Positions 1 through 10,053 are shown, counted from the first letter of the stretch. The stretch: 64,000 bases of DNA from an uncultured Paracoccaceae bacterium (GCA_947492825.1 CANLNT010000001.1:682001-746000), one strand, 5' to 3'. The notes: generated by a model not told the origin, from the letters alone. Translations and numbers: made by a program.

Positions 1-1
1 C

Positions 2-409
2 GATGACTGTTATACCGATTGTTACATGACTGATGCGCAGGCCCCGGATCTGGCGACCTGCATCCGCGCGTTTTATACCACGCCGCTGTTTCGCGCCGAA
101 CGGCTGATCCTTGGCGTGGTCGGGATGTCCAGCACCGATGCCGATGTGGATGACTTGGCCGACGGTACCGCCGATACCTTTGCCGCCTGGCGGGTCGAGG
201 ATCGCGCAGATCATCAGATCTTGCTGTCCGACAAACGCGGCTACACACGCTCATGGCTTTATCATCAGCCCGGTTGCCTGTTCTTTGGCTCGGCGGTGAC
301 ACCACCGGAACCGGACGCGCCGCTGGGCGTCATGGTCAACGCGCTGATGCCGTTTCACAAGGTCTATAGCCGGGGTCTTTTGGGCAGCGCCGCCCGCCGC
401 CTCGCCTGA
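2..409 (+). CDS. Uncharacterised protein, 5' end cut by window
   Basis: The reading frame is open from the first bases of the window to a TGA at 407-409, so the true start is probably outside; about 135 residues are visible, and an ATG at 26 is only an internal candidate. The visible part is rich in Trp, Tyr and Arg, with no signal peptide or membrane segment. A stretch of the type FYTTPLFRAERLIL and a C-terminal FHKVYSRGLL recall an uncharacterised proteobacterial family, but I cannot name it with certainty. A REP-like hairpin lies about 30 bases downstream, followed by a convergent gene. Function unknown. Confidence 0.6.
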   Translation, partial: DDCYTDCYMTDAQAPDLATCIRAFYTTPLFRAERLILGVVGMSSTDADVDDLADGTADTFAAWRVEDRADHQILLSDKRGYTRSWLYHQPGCLFFGSAVTPPEPDAPLGVMVNALMPFHKVYSRGLLGSAARRLA

Positions 410-441
410 CGGCCATCCATCACGACACCAGCAACACATCC

Positions 442-463
442 GTAGGCCGGGGTTTACCCCGGC
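442..463 (+). repeat. REP-like palindrome with GTAGG head
   Basis: GTAGG is followed by a 7-bp stem (GCCGGGG/CCCCGGC) with loop TTTA. The same head and stem occur at 14752 and 15041. It lies between two convergent genes and ends 7 bases before the DUF2461 stop codon. It could act as a transcript-end hairpin. Confidence 0.75.
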
Positions 464-470
464 GCCGCGC

Positions 471-1118
471 TCAGGCTTCAGCGATCCCGATCAACATCTC
501 ATTAAGCGGCCAAAGCGTCGTGAAGGCCTTGGTCAGTTGCGCCTCCAACGGTCCCGACTCTGGCAGGTCCAGATGGCCGACCACGCCCTTCATCCGCAAC
601 AGCCGCGCGCCCGCGTGGTCCTTGTCAAAGGGCGGGGGGATGCGCTTCAGTTCAGGATCGCGAAAATGCACGCCCTTGCGCTCCAGCCCTGTCACAACCC
701 CCGCAATCCGATCCGTATCCAGATCGACAAACTTGCGCCAATCCGCCAGCACTGCCTTGTCGAACCCCATCATGCCAGCGCCCGCGGTGATGTAATCCAG
801 CCCGACACCGAAAAAGAACACCGCATCCTGCCGCGCGCCTGTGTCCAGCCGCCACAGCATGTGCAGATGCGTGGTGTAGGGCGTCTTGTCCTTGGAAAAC
901 CGCACATCCCGGTGCGGGCGAAAAAGCTTGGGCACGGCCTCCAGCCCGCTCAGCGCTTTCAGCTCCGGTTGCATCTGGTCCAGTAGCGCCAAAGCGGGCG
1001 TTTTCAACTTTGCGTCATAGGTCGCCTTGTTGTCCTGCCACCAGTCGCGGCGGTTGTTCTGGGCCAATTGCCCCAGAAAGCCTCGTGCATCCCCAATCAG
1101 ACTATTCAGTTCCGACAT
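471..1118 (-). CDS. DUF2461 (TIGR02453) family protein
   Basis: The protein has 215 residues. It matches the DUF2461 pattern: an N-terminal segment with NNRRDWWQDNK, the central FRPHRDVRFSKDKTPY motif typical of the family, and a C-terminal part ending in a short helix. The biochemical function of the family is not established. The ATG at 1118 is preferred over an in-frame extension to 1322 because AAAGGGA lies just upstream of it and because the extension would run over the divergently oriented DUF1007 gene. No signal peptide is seen, so it is probably cytoplasmic. Confidence 0.85.
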   Translation of the reverse strand: MSELNSLIGDARGFLGQLAQNNRRDWWQDNKATYDAKLKTPALALLDQMQPELKALSGLEAVPKLFRPHRDVRFSKDKTPYTTHLHMLWRLDTGARQDAVFFFGVGLDYITAGAGMMGFDKAVLADWRKFVDLDTDRIAGVVTGLERKGVHFRDPELKRIPPPFDKDHAGARLLRMKGVVGHLDLPESGPLEAQLTKAFTTLWPLNEMLIGIAEA

Positions 1119-1206
1119 CACATTCCCTTTCGTTCCGCGGAATGTTGCCGCAGCACGCTGCGACTGTCCATTGCCAGTGCCGTCCGGCTGGCCTATCTGC
1201 TGACAT

Positions 1207-1857
1207 ATGCGCACACCGCTTTGCATCGCCGCCTTGGCCCTGACATTGACCCCGCCGCCGGCGCTGGCGCACCCGCATATCTTTGTGGGGGCCGAAGTCA
1301 CTGTGGATTTCTCCGGCAGCACGCCGGTGGTGCGTCTGGCCTGGGTCTATGACGACTATTTTTCGCTTTTGATCACCGCTGATCTGGGCCTTGATCTGGA
1401 CGGTGACATGCGCCTGACCCCGGCAGAGGTGCAGACGCTCGCGGCCAGCGTCACCGCTTGGCCGCCCGATTTCCAAGGCGATCTTGAGGTCATGCAGGGC
1501 GATACCTTGCTGGGACTGGCGCCCAAGCAAGACCATACCATGACGTTCGAGGATGGCCTTGTGCGCGAAGTCCACAGCCGCGCCGTCACGATCGCTGACC
1601 CTGCCGCACCGCTGACCATCCGCGTCTATGACCCGTTCTACTACGTGGCCTATCAACTGGCGGCCCCGGTGCAGATCACCGGGCGCGATGATTGCACCGC
1701 TGCGATCACTCCGCCCAATCTCGACCGCGCCTATTCGCTGGTCGAAGAACTGCTTTATGGCCGCCCCGCTGGTGATGTCGGCCCGGACGAAGAGTTTCCC
1801 GAAGTCGGCGTTGAATTTGCTGAGACGATTACCGTGACATGCGCCGCGCCGCTCTGA
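1207..1857 (+). CDS. DUF1007 periplasmic protein, partner of NicO exporter
   Basis: The protein has 216 residues with a cleavable signal peptide (about residues 1-21, ending ALA). The predicted mature N terminus begins with a His-Pro-His sequence. Residues 63-74 read DLDGDMRLTPAE, which resembles a 12-residue EF-hand loop with Asp at 1, 3 and 5 and Glu at 12. DUF1007 proteins are commonly encoded next to NicO/RcnA-type nickel-cobalt exporters, as here, where the exporter start codon lies 19 bases inside this gene. A periplasmic metal-handling role is inferred from the His motif, the EF-hand-like loop and the neighbour; it is not demonstrated. Confidence 0.85.
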   Translation: MRTPLCIAALALTLTPPPALAHPHIFVGAEVTVDFSGSTPVVRLAWVYDDYFSLLITADLGLDLDGDMRLTPAEVQTLAASVTAWPPDFQGDLEVMQGDTLLGLAPKQDHTMTFEDGLVREVHSRAVTIADPAAPLTIRVYDPFYYVAYQLAAPVQITGRDDCTAAITPPNLDRAYSLVEELLYGRPAGDVGPDEEFPEVGVEFAETITVTCAAPL

Positions 1858-2834
1858 TCCTTCTGGTCGTGCTGGTCGCGTTTGCGATCTGGCTTTGGGG
1901 CATGGGCGGGGCCGATCAGGTCAGCCGCTGGGCGGCTGCGACCCAGCGCGAGGTGCAGAATGCCATGGCCGGTGCCCTGCGCGCCTTGCAAGCAGGCCAA
2001 CCCGGTGCGGTGTTCACGCTTTGGGGCCTGTGTTTCACCTACGGCTTTGTGCATGCGGCGGGGCCGGGGCACGGCAAGCTGTTGATCGGCGGCTACGGCC
2101 TTGGCGCACGGGTGCCTGCCGCGCGTCTGGCCGGGCTGGCGGTGGTCTCTTCTCTGGCGCAGGCGGTCACGGCGGTGCTGCTGGTCTATGCCAGCGTCTG
2201 GGTGCTGGGCTGGGGGCGCGCGCAGATGACCGGTGTCGCCGATCAGGTGATGGCCCCGCTCAGCTATGCGCTGATCGCAGGCGTTGGGGTCTGGCTGATG
2301 CTGCGCGGGCTGCGCAAGGTGCGGCGGTACTGGGCCGCGCCGCAAGCCGCCGCGCACCACACCCACGCCCACGATCACGCTCACGCGCATGCCCACGATC
2401 ACCACGCTCCGGCGCACGATCATCACGACCACGCGCGCGATCACCACCACCACCACACCGACGGCATCTGCGACACATGCGGCCACGCCCACGGCCCAAC
2501 CCCAGACCAGGCCGCATCCGTGCGGTCGCTCCGCGATGCGGTTGTGCTGATCGGCAGCATTGCCGTGCGCCCCTGCACTGGGGCGCTCTTTCTGCTGATC
2601 CTCACTTGGCGGCTGGGCATCGACTGGGCGGGCATTATCGGCGCGCTGGTGATGGGCCTTGGCACGGCTTCGGTCACTGTCGTGGTGGCCCTTGCCGCCG
2701 TTGGTATGCGCGAAAGCGCACTGGCGCAGGCCGCATCGTCGCGCAGCACCGCGCGGCTTTTGGCGGGGGTCGAGGTGCTGGCAGGTCTGCTTGTTGCGAT
2801 CCTCGCGCTGCAATTGCTGGCCCGCACAGTCTAG
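1839..2834 (+). CDS. NicO/RcnA-type nickel-cobalt exporter with His-rich loop
   Basis: This is a 331-residue membrane protein. After an N-terminal hydrophobic segment, the first transmembrane block carries FVHAAGPGHGKLL, the His/Gly motif of the NicO family. A cytoplasmic-type loop at about residues 165-220 holds about 20 histidines in HD/HA repeats followed by CDTCGHAH, a likely metal sensor or buffer. Three more hydrophobic segments follow (SIAVRPCTGALFLLILTW and others). NicO proteins export Ni(II)/Co(II). It overlaps the DUF1007 gene, so the two are probably translated from one mRNA. Confidence 0.9.
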   Translation: MRRAALILLVVLVAFAIWLWGMGGADQVSRWAAATQREVQNAMAGALRALQAGQPGAVFTLWGLCFTYGFVHAAGPGHGKLLIGGYGLGARVPAARLAGLAVVSSLAQAVTAVLLVYASVWVLGWGRAQMTGVADQVMAPLSYALIAGVGVWLMLRGLRKVRRYWAAPQAAAHHTHAHDHAHAHAHDHHAPAHDHHDHARDHHHHHTDGICDTCGHAHGPTPDQAASVRSLRDAVVLIGSIAVRPCTGALFLLILTWRLGIDWAGIIGALVMGLGTASVTVVVALAAVGMRESALAQAASSRSTARLLAGVEVLAGLLVAILALQLLARTV

Positions 2835-2871
2835 GCTTTACCCGCCTCAAAACCGGGCATAGGGGTAGGGG

Positions 2872-4233
2872 ATGCAAACCACCGCCCAGACATATCCGCA
2901 GCACTTCTCTGCCGTCCTGAAACTGGGCCTGCCGCTGATTGCGTCCAATCTGGCGCAATTTGCGATCCACATGACCGACACGATCATGCTGGGCTGGTAC
3001 GATGTGACAGCTCTTGCCGCTGTGACCATCGCAGCGACCATGTTCTTCGTGCTTTTTATCGTCGGCGCAGGCTTTGGTGTGGGCGTCACAGCGCTCGCCG
3101 CCGCCGCGGCCGAGGTGGATGACACTCAGGCCGCGCGGCGCGCCACCCGCATGGCGATCTGGCTGTCGGTCTTTTACGGCGTCGCGGTCTCTATTCCCTT
3201 CATCTTTTCCGAAGCCATCATGCTCGCCATCGGGCAAGACCCTGTGGTGGCCGCCGCGGCGCAAGACTATCTGCATATCGCCGTGCTGGGCATGATCCCG
3301 GCGCTGCTGGTCATGGTGCTGAAATCCTTTCTGGCGGGGGTCGAACACACCGCGATCATTCTGTGGTCCACAATCATGGCCGCGGTGCTGAACGCTTGCG
3401 TGAACTACGTGCTGATCTTCGGCAACTTCGGTGCGCCAGAGCTGGGCATCCGAGGGGCGGCCATCGCCTCTGTCTTGTTGCAGATCGTGACGGTTGTGGT
3501 GCTGGTGCTCTACGTCCAACGCCGCCTGCCGCAGTTTGAGCTTTTCCGCAACGCGCTCCGCCCCGACCCCGAGGTGATGGCCCGCGTCTTCCGTCTGGGC
3601 GTGCCGATTGGCCTGACCTCTCTGGCCGAAGGTGGGCTGTTTGCCGCCTCTGCGGTGATGATGGGCTGGATTGGCGCGCTGGAACTGGCCGCTCATGGCA
3701 TCGCGATCCAATGGGCCAGCATCATGTTCATGGTCCATATCGGCCTGTCCCAAGCGGCGACCGTGCGCGCAGGCCGCGCACTGGGCCGCCGCGATGAACC
3801 TGGCCTGCGCCAGGGCGGGATTGCCGCGATTGTGCTGTCGGGCGGCTTTGTTGTGTTGACCATCACGCTCTTTCTGGCAGTCCCGGATGTTCTGGTCAGC
3901 GCCTTCATCGACCCTGATGAACCAGCGCGTGATGCGCTTTTGTCCGTGGGCGTGTCGCTGATCATCGTGGCCGCACTCTTTCAGGCGGTCGATGCACTGC
4001 AAGTTATGGCGCTGGGCCTGTTACGCGGCGTGCAGGACACAGCCGTGCCGATGGTGATTGCTGTCATCAGCTATTGGATCATCGGGCTGCCTGCCAGCTA
4101 TGTCTTGGCCTTCACGCTTGGTTATGGGCCGGTCGGGCTTTGGCTGGGGCTTGTGATCGGGTTGAGCGTTGCCGGTGTGCTTTTGTCCTGGCGGTTCTGG
4201 CGCGGCACCAGCCGGATTGCGCAGGCGGCCTAG
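2872..4233 (+). CDS. MATE family multidrug efflux transporter
   Basis: The protein has 453 residues and about 12 hydrophobic segments in two homologous halves, the normal MATE/NorM length and layout. The first segment contains LIASNLAQFAIHMTDTIMLG, the family's N-terminal signature. MATE proteins expel cationic drugs in exchange for H+ or Na+. A good ribosome site (GGGGTAGGGG) precedes the ATG, 37 bases after the NicO gene. Its stop overlaps by four bases the stop of the convergent gene on the other strand. The substrate cannot be read from sequence. Confidence 0.92.
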   Translation: MQTTAQTYPQHFSAVLKLGLPLIASNLAQFAIHMTDTIMLGWYDVTALAAVTIAATMFFVLFIVGAGFGVGVTALAAAAAEVDDTQAARRATRMAIWLSVFYGVAVSIPFIFSEAIMLAIGQDPVVAAAAQDYLHIAVLGMIPALLVMVLKSFLAGVEHTAIILWSTIMAAVLNACVNYVLIFGNFGAPELGIRGAAIASVLLQIVTVVVLVLYVQRRLPQFELFRNALRPDPEVMARVFRLGVPIGLTSLAEGGLFAASAVMMGWIGALELAAHGIAIQWASIMFMVHIGLSQAATVRAGRALGRRDEPGLRQGGIAAIVLSGGFVVLTITLFLAVPDVLVSAFIDPDEPARDALLSVGVSLIIVAALFQAVDALQVMALGLLRGVQDTAVPMVIAVISYWIIGLPASYVLAFTLGYGPVGLWLGLVIGLSVAGVLLSWRFWRGTSRIAQAA

Positions 4234-4646
4234 TCGGCGCCGTTCTCCTTGCCCAGCAGACGCTCTGATTTCTTGCGGACCAGCAAGGTGCGCAGATCAT
4301 GCATCGCCAGCAACAGCCGGTCTGTCACCTCTTCCAGCTGCGCGTCTTCGGCCTTGGACTGGACCCATTGCGTTGTCAGGTTCAGATAATCGACCGCCCG
4401 GTGAATATCATCCATGTCCCGCTGTGCGAGAAGGGCGACACGCTGGTTCAGCCAGTCCTGAATGGCGGCAATGTCATCGTCTGACAGGGTGTGATCGCCA
4501 TGCGGCTTGACCTCTCCATTCTTGACGTTGACGACCGCCACCTGGTTTAGCTCGATCCGCCGCTGCCGGTTCTCGGTATCCACGCGGAACACCGCCGCGC
4601 CGTTTTCGCGGATCCGGAAGTAGTAGTCTGGCAGGTCTTTTGTCAT
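4230..4646 (-). CDS. Uncharacterised cytoplasmic protein
   Basis: The protein has 138 residues. The first 50 have a strand-rich pattern (DYYFRIRENGAAVFRVD and following) with alternating charged residues. The C-terminal half is helical and highly charged, with heptad-like spacing that suggests a coiled coil. No signal peptide or membrane segment is present. The ATG at 4646 is chosen because the in-frame extension to 4775 would translate the hairpin array at 4697-4766. The gene is convergent with the MATE gene. I do not recognise the family. Confidence 0.7.
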   Translation of the reverse strand: MTKDLPDYYFRIRENGAAVFRVDTENRQRRIELNQVAVVNVKNGEVKPHGDHTLSDDDIAAIQDWLNQRVALLAQRDMDDIHRAVDYLNLTTQWVQSKAEDAQLEEVTDRLLLAMHDLRTLLVRKKSERLLGKENGAD

Positions 4647-4696
4647 GCGCGCCTCAGGCTTTTGTGAGAGGTTAACAGTGCGGTGCCAACGGCGAA

Positions 4697-4766
4697 ACAG
4701 ACTTTTGCAAAAGTCTGTCAGCAAATCCTCAAAGAGGATTTGCCGCCAATTTCTTTGAAGAAATTG
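4697..4766. repeat. Array of three tandem hairpins
   Basis: Three different inverted repeats follow each other: a perfect 22-bp palindrome (4697-4718), a 10-bp stem with loop AAA (4721-4743), and a 9-bp stem with a 2-base loop (4747-4766). They lie about 70 bases beyond the 3' end of the FkbM-type gene. A second triple array is at 5825-5893. They may end or stabilise minus-strand transcripts, but no clear T-run follows. Confidence 0.8.
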
Positions 4767-4835
4767 CCACGCCACTTCGGGCCATAATCTTTGCGGTCAC
4801 AGACACGGCCCTTGCGTCATCACGCGCGGCATGGC

Positions 4836-5744
4836 TCAGGCGGAAGTGCGGTCATTCACATACAGCACGACCCGCCGTTCATTGCCGCAACGGGCCACCG
4901 AAAAGCCGTTGCGCAACAGCAGGTTGGTCACCTGCGGTAACGTGCTTTCCTGTTTGAGACCGCGTTCGAACCCTACATCAGCAGTGATGTAGTCAAAGCA
5001 ATCCAGAACCCCCATCGCGCCGTCCAAGATTTCCGGCTCTGCGCCCTCGGCCTCGAGTTTGAGCAGCTTGTAGCGCTGACGCGGCAGCACCTCGTCTAGG
5101 CGTTTGGTCCTGACCTTAACAACCTCGCTCGATCCATCAATCGGATGGATAGACGAATCCGCTGTCCCGGATTTCACATAGAATTCAAGCTCCTGGTCGC
5201 TTTGATGCCAAAGTGCCACGTCGTGGGCCCGGGCCTGTTCATAGATCCCCAGACTGGCAATATTGGCCGACAGCGTTTGAAATTCGCGCGGCGAAGGTTC
5301 AAAGGTATCCAGCGAAAAACGTTTGCCAAACTGACGCAAAGCAAGCGAGAAATCCCCGTCGTTGCCGCCGGATTCAACGATATGATCACCGTCTTCAAAG
5401 GCAATGTCATCGAGCAGGTACTCATGCGCCAGTACTTTGCCGCGATGGGCCAATCCTTGGGTAAAATACCGAAGGCGCGCAGGCGCGGTAAAGCGATAGA
5501 CCGGATCCTGCGATGCAATGTAGTCGTCGCGCACCTCGTCGTAGCCAATCGCGATTTCAGGGTCAAAGTAGGTCTGAACATAATTTGTCGCGGCCTGTGC
5601 AAAGTCGTCGCCGCTCAGCGCGATGGTTTGCGCAAATTCATATCCGCGGACCCCGTCCTTGCGGGCATCCGTGATGCGCTCAAAGCGGGCCTTCCAGATT
5701 GCAAGTGAAAAATGACGTGAAAATGGTAGTGCCGTCCTACGCAT
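4836..5744 (-). CDS. FkbM-type SAM-dependent methyltransferase
   Basis: The protein has 302 residues. A glycine-rich SAM-binding motif (VESGGNDGDFS) starts near residue 123, followed by the acidic strand FEPSPREF. A later LLKLEAEGAEPEILDGA segment fits the FkbM family pattern, in which LKIDVEGxE-like motifs are typical. These enzymes usually O-methylate sugars or lipids. The ATG at 5744 was chosen because upstream in-frame residues are low-complexity and run into the hairpin array. It stands alone, with hairpin arrays on both sides. The substrate is unknown. Confidence 0.82.
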   Translation of the reverse strand: MRRTALPFSRHFSLAIWKARFERITDARKDGVRGYEFAQTIALSGDDFAQAATNYVQTYFDPEIAIGYDEVRDDYIASQDPVYRFTAPARLRYFTQGLAHRGKVLAHEYLLDDIAFEDGDHIVESGGNDGDFSLALRQFGKRFSLDTFEPSPREFQTLSANIASLGIYEQARAHDVALWHQSDQELEFYVKSGTADSSIHPIDGSSEVVKVRTKRLDEVLPRQRYKLLKLEAEGAEPEILDGAMGVLDCFDYITADVGFERGLKQESTLPQVTNLLLRNGFSVARCGNERRVVLYVNDRTSA

Positions 5745-5824
5745 GAAAAAAACCCCACTGCCGAACCAAAGGATGCTTATTGATCTAAGGCAGCATGAGA
5801 GATTACGTTTCACCTGGCAATACG

Positions 5825-5893
5825 GCAGGGTGCCCTGCGGCACTGTCGCCAAAGCCTTTCAAAGGCTTTGGAGAAAACCCTTCAAAGGGTTTT
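5825..5893. repeat. Second array of three tandem hairpins
   Basis: Three inverted repeats lie just after the aspC stop codon on the minus strand: a 9-bp stem AAAACCCTT/AAGGGTTTT (5874-5893), an 11-bp stem CCAAAGCCTTT with a one-base loop (5849-5871), and GCAGGG/CCCTGC (5825-5838). The layout is like that at 4697-4766, but the stem sequences differ. A multi-hairpin terminator or mRNA-stabilising element is likely. Confidence 0.8.
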
Positions 5894-5898
5894 GCGCT

Positions 5899-7580
<1,682 letters not shown>

Positions 7581-7584
<4 letters not shown>

Positions 7585-7859
7585 CCGAACCGCGCGAGGT
7601 GATGGTCAAGCGGCTGGCGATGCGGTCCATGCGGCGCGGGATCAAGGAAATGGACCTGATCCTGATGGATTTTGCGGACCGGCATCTGGCGGGCATGTCA
7701 GCGGAGGAGCTGGCGCTATATGACCGACTGTTGGCTGAAAATGACCATGATATCCTTGCCTGGATCATGGGCAAGGCGCCGGTGCCGGATGATTATTCAG
7801 GGCTGATTGCGCGGATTGCCGCAGGTGCGGCGGGTGTTGCAAAGCCGGGGTCCGCTTAA
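7581..7859 (+). CDS. sdhE: FAD assembly factor SdhE
   Basis: The protein has 92 residues, the usual SdhE/Sdh5 size. It carries the family's RGxxE motif (RRGIKEMD, residues 18-25) and the following LILMDFADRHLAGM helix. SdhE helps attach FAD covalently to the flavoprotein subunit of succinate dehydrogenase in the cytoplasm. The start overlaps the stop of the XRE gene. The C-terminal Ala/Gly-rich tail is probably disordered. Confidence 0.92.
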
Positions 7860-7914
7860 CGTTTCCTTGGGCTTTTTCGTTCATTCCGGTCTTGCGGTGG
7901 ATTCGGAGAACAAG

Positions 7915-8436
7915 ATGACCTTGCATACGAACCTGAAACAAGTCCCGGCCGAGGCAGAACTTTCGGCAGCCAATACAGCCTTTATGGCCAGCTATCTGGA
8001 CAGTTTGACCTTGGTCGAGCGTCTGCACCGATTGTTGCTGGACGTCATCAAGGATGAATTTGAACGGGTCGGGGTGCTGGAAATCAACGCTGTACAGGCC
8101 CTGCTGCTATTCAACATCGGCGATAACGAGGTGACAGCGGGCGAGCTGAAAACCCGTGGCTATTATCAAGGCAGCAATGTCAGTTACAACCTCAAGAAGT
8201 TGGTGGACAACGGCTATATGCACCACCAGCGCAGTGAGGTGGACCGCCGCTCTGTCCGGGTCAGCCTGACCGCCAAGGGCCGCGAAATTCGCCTGATCGT
8301 GGGAAAGCTGTTTGCCACCCATGCCGATGGGCTGGTGACTCGTGGTGTGATGGACCAGCAGGGAATTGATGACATCATCACCTCCCTGCGGCGGATGGAA
8401 CGCTATTGGACCGAACAAATCCGCTATATCTACTGA
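7915..8436 (+). CDS. MarR-like winged-helix regulator (LdtR-like)
   Basis: The protein has 173 residues. An N-terminal helix region (LVERLHRLLLDVIKDEF) is followed by a winged-helix domain in which ELKTRGYYQGSNVSYNLKKL is the likely recognition element and DRRSVRVSLTAKG the wing. This layout fits the MarR-type LdtR regulators of alphaproteobacteria, which control L,D-transpeptidase genes; the assignment to LdtR is from memory of the family. GGAGAACAAG precedes the ATG at 7915. The start is 55 bases after sdhE. Confidence 0.75.
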   Translation: MTLHTNLKQVPAEAELSAANTAFMASYLDSLTLVERLHRLLLDVIKDEFERVGVLEINAVQALLLFNIGDNEVTAGELKTRGYYQGSNVSYNLKKLVDNGYMHHQRSEVDRRSVRVSLTAKGREIRLIVGKLFATHADGLVTRGVMDQQGIDDIITSLRRMERYWTEQIRYIY

Positions 8437-8534
8437 TCCGCGCATCCTATTAGATTGCGCGGCTGCGCCGCACGACATTCTGCCGTTGGTGGCCCTGTTG
8501 CAAAGGGCCCCGGCGGTTTTGCGTTTGGATGGGT

Positions 8535-8577
8535 GGGAGCCTCCGGCGGGGATTATTTTGGCCAGAAGAAGTGAAAG
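8535..8577 (+). repeat. Rhodobacteraceae-type dispersed intergenic motif
   Basis: The segment contains GGGAGCCTCCGGCGGGGATT followed by ATTTTGGCCAGAAGAAG. I recall very similar strings (CCTCCGGCGGGnnTATTT then an AAGAtGAAG-like end) scattered between genes in many Rhodobacteraceae genomes. It sits in the 199-base gap between two convergent genes. Function unknown; only this copy was noticed in the window. Confidence 0.55.
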
Positions 8578-8635
8578 ACCTGCGCATCGTATCTGTCGGC
8601 GGTCTGGATGTGGGCGTGCAGCGCCTAGGGTGGTG

Positions 8636-9358
8636 TTAGGGGGCTTGTGATGTGGCGGGTGCGGATTGCGAGGTGGCGAGCGTTTCCAATTCCCGCAAGA
8701 GCTTGCGTTCCATTGCCGCGGCGTAGTCACCATAGCCCAGTGCCACTTCGACAAAGGCATCCGGGCCGCGCAGCACGTAAGCCTCAAAATAGGCGGTCAG
8801 TTCCTGGATGCCCGCACCCCAGTTTCCGCCCGGGCGTTCGGCAATGCCGACAACAAGCCCGTTGACCGTGACATCGCCCATCCCATCGGGAAGAATGATG
8901 CTTTGGGGCAGGGGACCGGTGTTGGCCTTGCCATCACCCGACAAGTCCAGCGTGCGTTTCCAGCAATCCGGCTGCGCTGCCAAAAGATCAAGCCCGGTCT
9001 GGAGTGCGGCACCAATTGCCGTCGTGGGGCTTTGTGCCGGGCGCGGTCGGCTTTGCAGCACACCCAGTACCGCGGCCAATGCGGCAGGATCGGTCAGGTC
9101 GGTCCAGGGCACGATTACAACCTGCTCTGCTGGGCCTGACCATTCAAAGACCGCTATCCGCACCGGTGCGCTGCCCGGTTGAAACAGGATGTCCTGCACC
9201 GCCGGGCTGCTCAGCGCTTGCGCCAGCCCGCCTCGCTGCAGCTGATATTCATGTGCATCGACCGAGCCTGAGATATCCAGCCCCAGGGCCAGTGCCTGCC
9301 GGCAAGCCGCCTGTGCCGGGGCCGCCACCAGCGCCAGTAAGAGCGCCAATGCCTTCAT
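8636..9358 (-). CDS. DUF1194 secreted VWA-like protein (second copy)
   Basis: The protein has 240 residues with a signal peptide (residues 1-17, APAQA). DUF1194 proteins have a von Willebrand A-like fold. The sequence LGLDISGSVD gives the DxSxS metal-site motif, and LDLSGDGKANTGP supplies the later Asp. A C-terminal AMERKLLRELETLA helix is shared with its neighbour. The start overlaps the upstream paralogue's stop (ATGA), so this is the last gene of a three-gene operon (VOC, DUF1194, DUF1194). The family has no established function. Confidence 0.88.
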   Translation of the reverse strand: MKALALLLALVAAPAQAACRQALALGLDISGSVDAHEYQLQRGGLAQALSSPAVQDILFQPGSAPVRIAVFEWSGPAEQVVIVPWTDLTDPAALAAVLGVLQSRPRPAQSPTTAIGAALQTGLDLLAAQPDCWKRTLDLSGDGKANTGPLPQSIILPDGMGDVTVNGLVVGIAERPGGNWGAGIQELTAYFEAYVLRGPDAFVEVALGYGDYAAAMERKLLRELETLATSQSAPATSQAP

Positions 9359-10053
9359 CCGCCGCTGCCAACCCTGGGCGCACCACCCAGCACCATCGCT
9401 GACAGCTCTCGGATCAGCTTGCGTTCCATCGCGCTGGCGTAGTTTTCAAACCCATTGGCGATTTCCAGAAAAGCGCCGGGGCCGCGCAGCACCTGCGCGC
9501 GGAAGTAGGCGATCAGGTTCACCTCGGCCTCGTATTCGCCGGCGTTGACCACCAGCCCGTTGACCGTGACGCCATCGAAATCAAAGGCGGCATAGGCCTC
9601 TGCCGGACCAAAGCCATCGTTGTTTTCGCCGTCCCCCGCCAGATCAACCGTGCGCGACTGGCAACCATCAGGGGCCGCATCCAACCGGACGGCGGCATGT
9701 CCCAGCGCATGGCCCATGGCCGTGGGAAAGTCGTTGTGACTGCGGCTTGACCCTGCGATCCGGGCCGCTGCGGCCGCCAGATCTTCGGGCGTTTCGATCA
9801 AAGTCCAGCCCAGCAGATCCTCTTGATTGTATCGCCCCGACCATTCAAACACTGCCAGCGCCACCGGATCAGCGCTGGCGAAAAACGCCGCCTGCACATC
9901 GGGGGCCACCAGTGCCGCCGCCAATCCGCCGCGCTGCAACGCATCCTCTTTGGCGTTCACCGAAGAGGACACATCCATCGCCAGGATCAGCGCCAGCCGA
10001 CACGCCTCTGCCCCGCCGGGCCAAAGCGCCAGAAGGGCCGCAGCCCTTACCAA
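9355..10053 (-). CDS. DUF1194 secreted VWA-like protein (first copy)
   Basis: No ATG is available near the expected N terminus. A TTG at 10053 gives MVRAAALLALWPGGAEA, a good signal peptide, and a 232-residue product. This start lies inside the end of the upstream VOC gene (TTGGTAA), which implies translational coupling. The body carries LAMDVSSSVN (DxSxS) and VDLAGDGENNDG, with a C-terminal AMERKLIRELSAM helix. It is clearly a paralogue of the downstream gene. A longer in-frame start at 10215 would run through the VOC gene and is unlikely. Confidence 0.75.
   Translation of the reverse strand: MVRAAALLALWPGGAEACRLALILAMDVSSSVNAKEDALQRGGLAAALVAPDVQAAFFASADPVALAVFEWSGRYNQEDLLGWTLIETPEDLAAAAARIAGSSRSHNDFPTAMGHALGHAAVRLDAAPDGCQSRTVDLAGDGENNDGFGPAEAYAAFDFDGVTVNGLVVNAGEYEAEVNLIAYFRAQVLRGPGAFLEIANGFENYASAMERKLIRELSAMVLGGAPRVGSGG

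Noticed and set aside
2674-4002. 442-codon open frame antisense to the MATE gene
   Set aside because: Its translation is His/Gln/Arg-rich with no hydrophobic or domain pattern. The sense frame is a clear MATE transporter.
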